From JAJZQD01 sp021847735 (GTDB lineage Bacteria > Bacillota > Thermincolia > Thermincolales > UBA2595), in contig DAHVYW010000066.1 of assembly GCA_027324025.1 (NCBI GenBank), positions 1 through 13,649 on the forward strand: 13,649 nucleotides of DNA, given 5' to 3'. How positions within the stretch are numbered: position 1 is the stretch's first letter; every line of letters begins with the position of its first letter. Shown in pieces: positions 8,716 through 13,315 of the stretch. The notes under the pieces were generated by a model. The model was not told the origin of the DNA. It did no database searches and saw only the letters and a list, made by a program, of their open reading frames with translations. The position numbers and the translations under genes were made by a program.

Positions 8716-8959
8716 GATAATGCCCCCTTTCATCCCTGTTTCCCAGCAGCTGCGCGAGCTTTGCCCGGGCCCTGGAAAGGCGGGATTTCACCGTTCCCTC
8801 GGGAGTTTCCAAGGCCTGGGCCACATCTTTCAATGGCAGGTCCTCAAAGGAGTAAAGGATAACAATAACCCGCAGGTTCACACCACTCCCCCGGGTCCCC
8901 ATTGGCATTTTTTCGTCCTCTTGATTATTAGATAAAGCTGGCAGGTATTCGGTTCTCAT
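8699..8959 (-). pseudogene. Truncated ECF sigma factor, region 4 only
   Basis: The 86-residue frame contains a clear sigma-70 region 4 helix-turn-helix (LYSFEDLPLKDVAQAL, then TPEGTVKSRLSRARAKL), which normally contacts the -35 element. Region 2, needed for core RNA polymerase binding and -10 recognition, is absent, and no trace was seen in the other frames just upstream. The first 30 residues look like a scrambled linker. There is no good ribosome binding site before the ATG at 8959. The end overlaps the start of the DUF4179 gene by 17 bases, the normal coupling of a sigma/anti-sigma pair. Both partners are damaged, so the signalling system is almost certainly dead. Confidence 0.75.
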
Positions 8960-8987
8960 CTTCTAGGATATTTTTCAGATTCCTTTT

Positions 8988-9104
8988 TATAATCGAAAGT
9001 TTGCGGGAGCAAACCTCCGATTCTCTCTTTGCCCCGGTGGGCAAAGAAACGTGTGAAATTATTACCCATGTTTAGTCGATATGGGTAACTTTTTATTTTT
9101 TTAC
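8988..9104 (+). ncRNA. Candidate small structured RNA with its own terminator
   Basis: A TATAAT box (8988-8993) with no good -35 is followed by three hairpins. They are GTTTGC/GCAAAC with a GGGA loop (8999-9014), the perfect 8-bp CTTTGCCC/GGGCAAAG with a CGGT loop (9027-9046), and TTACCCAT/ATGGGTAA (9062-9088) followed by a long T tract (about 9090-9102). The last is a good plus-strand intrinsic terminator, yet no plus-strand gene lies upstream. An RNA of about 100 bases starting near 9000 would explain it. I do not recognise an RNA family. Confidence 0.4.
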
Positions 9105-9142
9105 TCACGTCTATAGTAATATCCATGCCGCAAATATTATAA

Positions 9143-9289
9143 AAAGGTCAAATCCTCAGTGAACTCGTTCAGCTAAAGCTGAACATCGAAACTTCAGTGG
9201 GGGACTCTACCCCCACTGAAGCAGAAAAGTGGAAACTCCACCTTATAGAAGGTGGAGTCTTGGAATTGGGATAAAGGGATTTGACCTTT
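9143..9289. repeat. 13-bp palindrome arms flanking a 118-bp insertion
   Basis: AAAGGTCAAATCC (9143-9155) and its exact complement GGATTTGACCTTT (9277-9289) flank the 118-bp repeat copy. Without the insert they would form a hairpin with a 3-base loop. Read on the minus strand it is followed by TTTTTATAATATTT, so the original site looks like a minus-strand intrinsic terminator. Confidence 0.6.
9158..9275 (+). mobile_element. 118-bp element, copy 1 (likely IS200/IS605 tnpB tail)
   Basis: This shares 116 of 118 bases with 11269-11386. It holds three hairpins: GTTCAGC/GCTGAAC, CTTCAGTGGGGG/CCCCCACTGAAG, and ACTCCACCTT/AAGGTGGAGT. One frame is open across the unit and ends in its final GGATAA (SELVQLKLNIE, then TSVGDSTPTEAEKW, then a tail ending LELG). 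The two differences between copies are both third-position and synonymous in that frame. A coding tail overlapping a structured 3' end is what tnpB and its omega RNA look like in IS200/IS605 elements. The family assignment is inference. No transposase core domain is present here. Confidence 0.5.
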
Positions 9290-9336
9290 AAGGCACCCAA
9301 TGTGCAATACATGTAGAGGTTGCGTTAGTCAATGTG

Positions 9337-9505
9337 TTGCTTTAGTTTCATTTTCTGTGTATAATATTGATTAATAGATGAGTAAAATATAAAACCGAGG
9401 TGCAGAAACACCTCGGGGTACAACTTCCGCCAAGATAAGCGGTCATAGAATATAGCTGAAAACAGTAGCTACCTTAGCAGGGGAGGCTACTGTTTTCCTT
9501 TTGTT
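9337..9505 (+). ncRNA. Antisense RNA antitoxin of the type I toxin locus
   Basis: A TTGCTT -35 box (9337-9342), a 17-base spacer and a perfect TATAAT (9360-9365) predict a start near 9372. The RNA of about 130 bases would fold a CCGAGGTG/CACCTCGG hairpin (9395-9416). It would end at a 12-bp stem, GAAAACAGTAGC/GCTACTGTTTTC (9458-9497), followed by CTTTTGTT. It runs convergently into the toxin mRNA and overlaps its stop codon and 3' end. This is the arrangement of TxpA/RatA and BsrG/SR4 in Bacillus, where the duplex is cut by RNase III. The same stem can terminate both transcripts. Confidence 0.65.
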
Positions 9506-9573
9506 ACGACTATTATTGAAACAATTAACGATGCAAATGCAACCATTAATGCCAGACTTTCAAAAACAGTCAT
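9487..9573 (-). CDS. Type I toxin, 28-residue holin-like hydrophobic peptide
   Basis: A short frame starts MTVFESLALMVAF, continues as one membrane helix with IVSIIVV, and ends in the basic tail TKGKQ. This matches the Firmicute holin-like toxin family (TxpA/BsrG-like), whose members insert in the membrane and disturb envelope or membrane function when not repressed. The ATG at 9573 follows an extremely strong site, AAGGAGGTGAT, 6 bases upstream. A promoter (TTGCCC, 17 bases, TATAAT) lies upstream, and a convergent antisense RNA covers the 3' end. Gene size, helix, basic tail and antisense partner all agree. The exact subfamily is not certain. Confidence 0.8.
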   Translation of the reverse strand: MTVFESLALMVAFASLIVSIIVVTKGKQ

Positions 9574-9581
9574 AGGCCATC

Positions 9582-9600
9582 ACCTCCTTCCATTGGAGGT
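9582..9600 (-). promoter_or_regulatory. Hairpin sequestering the toxin ribosome binding site
   Basis: In the toxin mRNA leader ACCTCC pairs exactly with GGAGGT of the ribosome binding site across a 7-base loop (AATGGAA). This would hide most of the very strong site and restrain translation, as reported for BsrG-type toxins. Confidence 0.55.
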
Positions 9601-9641
9601 TCTGACCGCCCACCCTGCGCCTAAACAGTTGTACCACAGTA

Positions 9642-9670
9642 ATTATAACATGATTTGGTCGTTCGGGCAA
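9642..9670 (-). promoter_or_regulatory. Promoter of the type I toxin
   Basis: On the minus strand TTGCCC (9665-9670) and TATAAT (9642-9647) are 17 bases apart, with a TGT extension before the -10 box. Transcription would start near 9635 and give a leader of about 60 bases. An AAACGTTT palindrome sits just upstream of the -35 region. Confidence 0.6.
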
Positions 9671-9814
9671 ACGTTTGTTCGCCTTTCCGCAACCAATGTT
9701 GAGCCGTATGTTGAGAATTGCGCAAACCGTGCAAGGTGGCCAGGTGTGTTTCTCCTACACCGAAGCCTTGACGGTCCAGCCGGTAAGCTTCCCACACACA
9801 ATCCCCTAACATGG

Positions 9815-9977
9815 CCCGCCTTCCGATCCAGGGCTAGAAAAACACCCACTCCACCCCCGATGGTGTGTACCAACGGTACACCGAGGCCCTCAACAGCACG
9901 CTCTCAGCCCACCTTCCGACCCAGGGGTAGAAAAAAGGCATTTGGCAAGGCGCCCGCCACGGCACAACCGGAGGCGT
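9815..9977 (+). repeat. GC-rich structured repeat, copy A with a partial copy ahead
   Basis: A 125-base unit (9853-9977) contains the hairpin GGTGTGTACC/GGTACACC, the segment CTCTCAGCCCACCTTCCGAC, GTAGAAAAAAGGCATTTGGC and GCGCCCGCCACGG. It is about 90% identical to 10017-10141. A fragment of the same unit (CCTTCCGATCCAGGGCTAG) lies at 9815-9843. A more distant relative of its GGCCTCGGTGTA part appears on the minus strand near 9750-9775. Frames through it are translated repeat, not genes. I do not know the family. Confidence 0.6.
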
Positions 9978-10016
9978 GTTGAGTGGCCAGTGTACAAAAA
10001 AAGGCAGCCTACAGTG

Positions 10017-10141
10017 CCCCCCGATGGTGTACCAACGGTACACCGAGGCCCACAAAACAGGACGCTCTCAGCCCACCTTCCGACCCGGGGGTAGAAAAAA
10101 GGCATTTGGCAAGGCGCCCGCCACGGCGCAACCGGAGGCGT
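10017..10141 (+). repeat. GC-rich structured repeat, copy B
   Basis: Second 125-base unit, in the same direction as copy A and separated from it by 39 unrelated bases. It has a clean GGTGTACC/GGTACACC hairpin with an AAC loop (10024-10042). Its right part is inverted again at 10160-10198, creating a very long stem. Confidence 0.65.
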
Positions 10142-10198
10142 ACTACTGTACGTTGAGGATTGCGCCGTGGCGGGCAACGCAGCCAAATGCCTTTTTTC
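10093..10198. repeat. Long inverted repeat formed by copy B and an inverted fragment
   Basis: Positions 10093-10131 (AGAAAAAAGGCATTTGGC, then GCGCCCGCCACGGCGCAA) are complementary to 10160-10198, with one short internal mismatch block and a loop of about 28 bases. The A-run/T-run ends give a terminator-like stem on either strand. On the plus strand it ends GCCTTTTTTCT. It could terminate transcription entering the tRNA region, or be a mobile-element end. Confidence 0.6.
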
Positions 10199-10211
10199 TC
10201 AGCATGCAAAG

Positions 10212-10263
10212 CACCACTTACAAAAGTAAAAGGCCCCCCGGCCTTTTATTTTTGTAAGTGGTG
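10212..10263 (-). terminator. tRNA-Leu terminator nested in a larger inverted repeat
   Basis: Directly downstream of tRNA-Leu, a hairpin AAAAGGCC/GGCCTTTT with a GGGG loop (about 10228-10247) lies inside a second, perfect 14-bp inverted repeat: CACCACTTACAAAA (10212-10225) and its complement (10250-10263). The outer arm includes the CCA end, discriminator base and first acceptor pair position of the tRNA. Confidence 0.7.
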
Positions 10264-10343
10264 CGGATGAAGGGACTTGAACCCCCATGCCTCTCGGCGC
10301 CAGATCCTAAGTCTGGTGCGTCTGCCAATTCCGCCACATCCGC
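10259..10343 (-). tRNA. tRNA-Leu (anticodon UAG)
   Basis: The acceptor arms GCGGATG and CATCCGC pair fully. The anticodon stem-loop CCAGA-CTTAGGA-TCTGG gives anticodon TAG, which reads CUN leucine codons. A long variable arm typical of tRNA-Leu (CGCCGAGAGGC) is present, and the T arm carries GGTTCAAGTCC. The CCA end is encoded (10259-10261). It appears intact and functional. The neighbouring tRNA-Lys half and recombinase relic upstream mark this as a tRNA-linked integration region. Confidence 0.95.
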
Positions 10344-10438
10344 ATATTAGGTTTTATTTGCATAAATGATTCTAACACAGCCCACCCGGAGTGTCAAGGA
10401 GGTATTCGCCGCTTTTGACCGTACCCATGCCCTGGCAT

Positions 10439-10478
10439 AAAAAGCCCCCAAAGGTATTCCTTTGGGGCTTCGGTTTTT
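10439..10478 (-). terminator. Bidirectional terminator after the tRNA-Lys fragment
   Basis: A GCCCCAAAGG/CCTTTGGGGC stem with a 4-base loop is followed by TTTTT on the minus strand and by GGTTTTTT on the plus strand. It lies a few bases after the CCA of the tRNA-Lys fragment and is probably that tRNA's original terminator. Confidence 0.75.
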
Positions 10479-10482
10479 TAAA

Positions 10483-10527
10483 TGGTGAGCCATGTTGGAC
10501 TCGAACCAACGACACCCTGATTAAAAG
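10483..10527 (-). pseudogene. 3' half of tRNA-Lys (UUU), att-like remnant
   Basis: From the anticodon loop CTTTTAA to the CCA end this is a good tRNA-Lys: TCAGGGTGTC, a perfect T arm (GTTGG-TTCGAGT-CCAAC), ATGGCTC and encoded ACCA. The expected 5' half (a GAGCCAT acceptor strand, D arm and the 5' anticodon stem) is absent. In its place is integrase-derived sequence. A break at the anticodon loop is a common crossover point of tyrosine recombinases that use tRNA genes. An intact tRNA-Lys must exist elsewhere for viability, though not in this window. Confidence 0.75.
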
Positions 10528-10528
10528 G

Positions 10529-11040
10529 CATGGTGCGCGTTTTTGTCCGTTTTGGCCTATTGTGAGAATTAAGTCCCGCCAATACTGGCCGGGGTTTAAT
10601 TGCGTTCTCAGTGTGCTTTTCTCCTGAAGCACTGGTAAACAGATAAGCGTCATCATCTAAAACGATATTTTACAATATATTCCCTGAGTCTTCTAAGCAC
10701 CGTGCTACCAAAAGGAAGCATGGTAATCCCGTTGCCTTTTACGGCCACCATAATAGTTTTTTGCTCAAAGTTTATATCGTATTAGCTCTTCCTTGTATAG
10801 CCAATTTCCAAAAGAACAAAGTACCCTTGCATAAGTTCTGATTGTTTGGCTGCTCACCTTTTGTTTGGAGGCTGCTATAGTTGCATGTCCACCCCACTTT
10901 TGTTTTCCCTTCAAAGAAGATAAATACTCTTTAATGTTCGCTACCGAATAATCCTTAACGACTGGATGTTCAATACCTTTTTTGTTAGATAAATACTTAA
11001 TAAATCTGTTCAGCAGTACTATATTGCTATCACTTGTCCA
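10529..11040 (-). pseudogene. Tyrosine recombinase (phage/ICE-type integrase) relic
   Basis: Three frames give consecutive parts of one integrase. 11040-10766 encodes the core-binding SAM-like domain (LLNRFIKYLSNK, IKEYLSSLKG, SSQTIRTYARVL, FGNWLYKEELI) and ends in TGA. A second frame to 10653 gives FEQKTIMVAVKGNG and MLPFGSTVLRRLREYI, the beta-hairpin with the catalytic-lysine region. A third frame gives DDAYLFTSASGEKHTENAIK, then KRTKTRT. The segment with the first catalytic Arg (about 70 residues) is missing. The sequence stops just where the HxLRH box should be, exactly at the tRNA-Lys half. There is no start codon in frame with the first part. It is inactive. It probably came from an element that integrated at tRNA-Lys. 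Confidence 0.78.
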
Positions 11041-11267
11041 TCATCAGCCAAAAAAAACATCATGCAGTAATCTTTTCTTTGTCCAAGTTCTTTGCGGGAA
11101 ATCCAAGACCAGCTGAACTGTTTCATCAACTCTTCTCCATTAGGTTCACTAAACATCCTCTGGGTGAGGTGATAAGGATAGAACACTCTAATATCTCTGA
11201 ACTTGAAAGGGGCAGGAATCTTGCCGCCAAGTTGGGAAACGACATGCGCAGTGAAAATATCCATCAC
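11019..11267 (-). CDS. Unrecognised 82-residue open frame upstream of the integrase relic
   Basis: This frame (GTG at 11267, or ATG at 11264) encodes a mixed, non-repetitive sequence with a basic-aromatic stretch (FRDIRVFYPYHLTQRMF) and ends overlapping the integrase relic by about 20 bases. Small genes with coding overlap upstream of integrases are common in mobile elements. The 118-bp element abuts its start, so its own 5' region may have been replaced. There is no clear ribosome binding site. I do not recognise it, and it may be a fragment of a longer gene. Confidence 0.35.
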   Translation of the reverse strand: MMDIFTAHVVSQLGGKIPAPFKFRDIRVFYPYHLTQRMFSEPNGEELMKQFSWSWISRKELGQRKDYCMMFFLADDGQVIAI

Positions 11268-11268
11268 A

Positions 11269-11386
11269 AGTGAACTCGTTCAGCTAAAGCTGAACATCGA
11301 AACTTCAGTGGGGGACTCTACCCCAACTGAAGCAGAAAAGTGGAAACTCCACCTAATAGAAGGTGGAGTCTTGGAATTGGGATAAA
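11269..11386 (+). mobile_element. 118-bp element, copy 2 (likely IS200/IS605 tnpB tail)
   Basis: This differs from copy 1 at two positions, which shorten two of its three hairpins by one pair or introduce a mismatch (CCCCA for CCCCC, CCTA for CCTT) but leave the open frame unchanged. The frame runs in from a plus-strand ATG at 11203. The flanks differ from copy 1, so the boundaries 11269 and 11386 should be close to the true ends. No recombinase gene accompanies it. Confidence 0.5.
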
Positions 11387-11794
11387 CGTTTGCGGGCATT
11401 TTTCATGTGTAAAACACTCTTCTTTGCTTTGCCTAGCCCTACCCCCAGCTACCCTACCGGCTCATTGACCTCCTACCCACTTTGTCGCAAGAAATGGCCC
11501 TACCCAAACTCTGTTTTCACCTAATGCCTAGTAACTCTACTAGTGGTTCAAAACAATCCTTTCTCATTTTTCTTTATTTTTTGGATGGACAGCGATGATT
11601 ATTTATGATAATGTTGTTATAAAGATTAATAAACTGTTCCCGTGTTGGACGGACTAATCCATGGTTCGTTTTCAAGGAATAGGCTTCTGGGGTGGGAAGT
11701 CAATAATTTTGACTTGTCGCCTTTTTTATTTTCCTCGTAAGATATAGTAAGTCGTTTATTCTACAGATCAGCCACATCTATCTACAAAACTGAA
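11387..11794. other. Non-coding gap with reiterated CCTACCC motifs
   Basis: No supported gene lies here. CCTACCC or CCCTACC occurs four or more times between 11437 and 11505, equivalent to G-rich GGGTAGG on the minus strand. An AAGTCAA/TTGACTT hairpin (about 11697-11715) followed by a T-rich stretch lies further right. A weak promoter candidate for the downstream operon is TTGTCG (11714-11719), 18 bases, TAAGAT (11738-11743). The right end is AT-rich leader DNA. Confidence 0.35.
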
Positions 11795-11795
11795 T

Positions 11796-11944
11796 AATCT
11801 CCTCTGCCGCTTAATTCTCTTTATGAGAAACGGGGGAACCAATTTCCGGGGTGAGTCACTCTTGGCACTACACAAGCCGAGAATGAAGGGTTATCTTTCG
11901 ACCCGAATCCGTCAGCTAACTTCGTAAGCGTTGAAAGGGAGGAT
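11796..11944 (+). promoter_or_regulatory. c-di-AMP riboswitch (ydaO/yuaA type)
   Basis: The conserved blocks of the ydaO motif appear in order: GCCGCTTAATTCT (11806-11818), GAAACGGGGGAACC (about 11827-11840), CCGGGGTGAGTC (11846-11857), ACAAGCCGA, AAGGGTTATCTTTCGACCC, GAATCCGTCAGCTAAC, then TTCGTAAGCGTTGAAAGG. The paired ends TCCTC and GAGGA can close P1. The class binds c-di-AMP and usually turns expression off when the ligand is high. In Firmicutes it controls potassium transport, osmolyte and cell-wall genes. The terminator about 45 bases downstream fits transcriptional control. Confidence 0.92.
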
Positions 11945-11989
11945 AAATAGCGTGGCTATTTGCTTTGCTGTATCCTTAACACCCTTTTG

Positions 11990-12023
11990 ACCCCGGACTT
12001 TTGTGCCGGGGTTTATTATTTTT
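11990..12023 (+). terminator. Riboswitch-controlled intrinsic terminator
   Basis: ACCCCGG (11990-11996) pairs with CCGGGGT (12006-12012) across a 9-base loop and is followed by TTATTATTTTT. It lies between the ydaO aptamer and the aminomutase start codon, the expected place for the expression platform. A small AAATAGC/GCTATTT hairpin sits between aptamer and terminator. Confidence 0.85.
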
Positions 12024-12051
12024 AATTTGATGAAAAAGGGGGCCTGTTTAC

Positions 12052-13314
12052 ATGTCAGTTGCACAAAATACCACATTTAACGAACAACAAAAAAGGATAA
12101 TCGCCTTAAAAAGGGCAGCGGATCTGCGGAAAATAGTCACGCATTATCAGGGAAAAAAAGATTCTATAAAGACTGGCTTTGATATCCAGGAAATCGTACA
12201 AATGAACAAACAAACGCTTCTACAACATTTTCAAGCAACTGAAGAAAACTGGAATGATTGGCATTGGCAATTGGCACACAGAGTTAACGATGTTGAGACA
12301 CTTGCGAACATCTTTGGTTTGAGCAAAGAGAAATGCACTCAAATTAAGATGGTAGAAAAGCATTACCGTTGGTCTATTTCACCCTATTTTGCATCGTTAA
12401 TGGAACCAGGGGTTGAGAACGATCCGATTAAGCTTCAAAGTATACCCTCATACGCAGAGATGGATGATGCTGGATATGATGACCCTATGGGCGAAGAGTT
12501 CACTTCTCCGGCCCCCTGTATTACAAGGCGTTACCCCGACCGCCTCATCATTAATGTCACAAACATGTGTGCTATGTATTGTCGTCACTGCCAACGACGC
12601 AGGAATATCGGGGAAGTAGACTGCCACCAAGCTCGTCAGAACTTAGTCGCTGCCTTAGAATATATCCGAAACAACGAGGAAATTCGTGATGTCTTAATAA
12701 CCGGAGGCGATGCCCTCCTACTAAGTGATAAAGAATTAGATTGGTTACTGGGTGAGTTAGACAAGATCCCACATGTGGAGATAAAACGACTTGGGACAAG
12801 AACTATCGTAACTTTACCGCAGAGAATTACTCCTGAACTCATTGCGATTTTGAAAAAACACCCTCCAGTTTTTATCAATACCCAATTTAATCATCCCCGT
12901 ACTATTACGCCAGAAGCTAAGAAAGCCTGTGATATGCTGGCAGAAGCCGGGGTAGTCTTGGGAAATCAAGCCGTACTTCTTAAGGGGATAAACAACGACC
13001 CAAATATTATGAAAAAACTAAACCATGAACTTTTGAAGATAAGAGTAAAGCCCTACTATATCTTTCACGCTAAAGCTGTTAAGGGCACTCGCCATTTTAT
13101 CACAACAGTTAATGATGGTATGGAAATCATGAAACACCTACGTGGGCATACCTCTGGTTTAGCCATTCCAACTTATATTATTAACGCTCCTAACGGGTAT
13201 GGAAAAGTTCCTGTTTTGCCCGATTATGTTAAAGAATATGATGGGTATTCGGTGCGTTTGCAGAACTGGGAAGGTCGTGAATTTGAATATTCCCTACTAC
13301 CAGGGGGTGAGTAA
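12052..13314 (+). CDS. eam: Glutamate 2,3-aminomutase (radical SAM, PLP-dependent)
   Basis: Interconverts L-alpha-glutamate and L-beta-glutamate, the latter a non-protein compatible solute. The 420-residue protein belongs to the lysine 2,3-aminomutase family. Its radical-SAM cluster motif is Cys173-Cys177-Cys180 (CAMYCRHC), GGDALLLSDKELD (218-230) follows, and the PLP lysine is Lys385 (NAPNGYGK). The two residues that hold the substrate side chain in lysine 2,3-aminomutase are Asp293 and Asp330, 37 apart. Here the equivalents are Lys341 (IFHAKAVKG) and Asn378 (YIINAP), also 37 apart and matching the Lys332/Asn369 pair of Clostridioides difficile glutamate 2,3-aminomutase. ATG follows AAGGGGG about 9 bases upstream. 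It sits behind a c-di-AMP riboswitch and 1 base before a GT4 gene. Sequence alone does not exclude another anionic substrate. Confidence 0.88.
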   Translation: MSVAQNTTFNEQQKRIIALKRAADLRKIVTHYQGKKDSIKTGFDIQEIVQMNKQTLLQHFQATEENWNDWHWQLAHRVNDVETLANIFGLSKEKCTQIKMVEKHYRWSISPYFASLMEPGVENDPIKLQSIPSYAEMDDAGYDDPMGEEFTSPAPCITRRYPDRLIINVTNMCAMYCRHCQRRRNIGEVDCHQARQNLVAALEYIRNNEEIRDVLITGGDALLLSDKELDWLLGELDKIPHVEIKRLGTRTIVTLPQRITPELIAILKKHPPVFINTQFNHPRTITPEAKKACDMLAEAGVVLGNQAVLLKGINNDPNIMKKLNHELLKIRVKPYYIFHAKAVKGTRHFITTVNDGMEIMKHLRGHTSGLAIPTYIINAPNGYGKVPVLPDYVKEYDGYSVRLQNWEGREFEYSLLPGGE

Positions 13315-13315
13315 A

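Noticed and set aside
8999..9046. c-di-GMP or other known riboswitch in the orphan hairpins
   Set aside because: The conserved blocks I know for those classes are absent, and no plus-strand gene follows.
9143..9289. CtsR-type operator, because of GGTCAAA/TTTGACC
   Set aside because: The copies are inverted and far apart rather than tandem heptads, they are not near a clp promoter, and the palindrome explains them better.
7200..10198. CRISPR array
   Set aside because: The repeats here are few, long and unevenly spaced, with inverted members. There are no short regular repeat-spacer units and no cas genes.
9593..10257. Several overlapping open frames on both strands (62-129 codons) across the GC-rich repeats
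   Set aside because: They all translate the 125-bp repeats, share the same low-complexity peptides in different frames and lack ribosome binding sites. High GC keeps the frames open.
10483..10640. A group I intron interrupting tRNA-Lys at the anticodon loop
   Set aside because: No 5' tRNA half was found upstream, no intron core was recognised, and the adjoining sequence reads as integrase.
10372..10656. 94-codon minus-strand frame through the tRNA-Lys fragment
   Set aside because: Its C-terminal half is tRNA and terminator sequence read as protein, and its N-terminal half is an off-frame reading of the integrase relic.
12052..13314. Lysine 2,3-aminomutase (kamA) assignment
   Set aside because: Both lysine-binding aspartates are replaced by the Lys/Asn pair of the glutamate enzyme.
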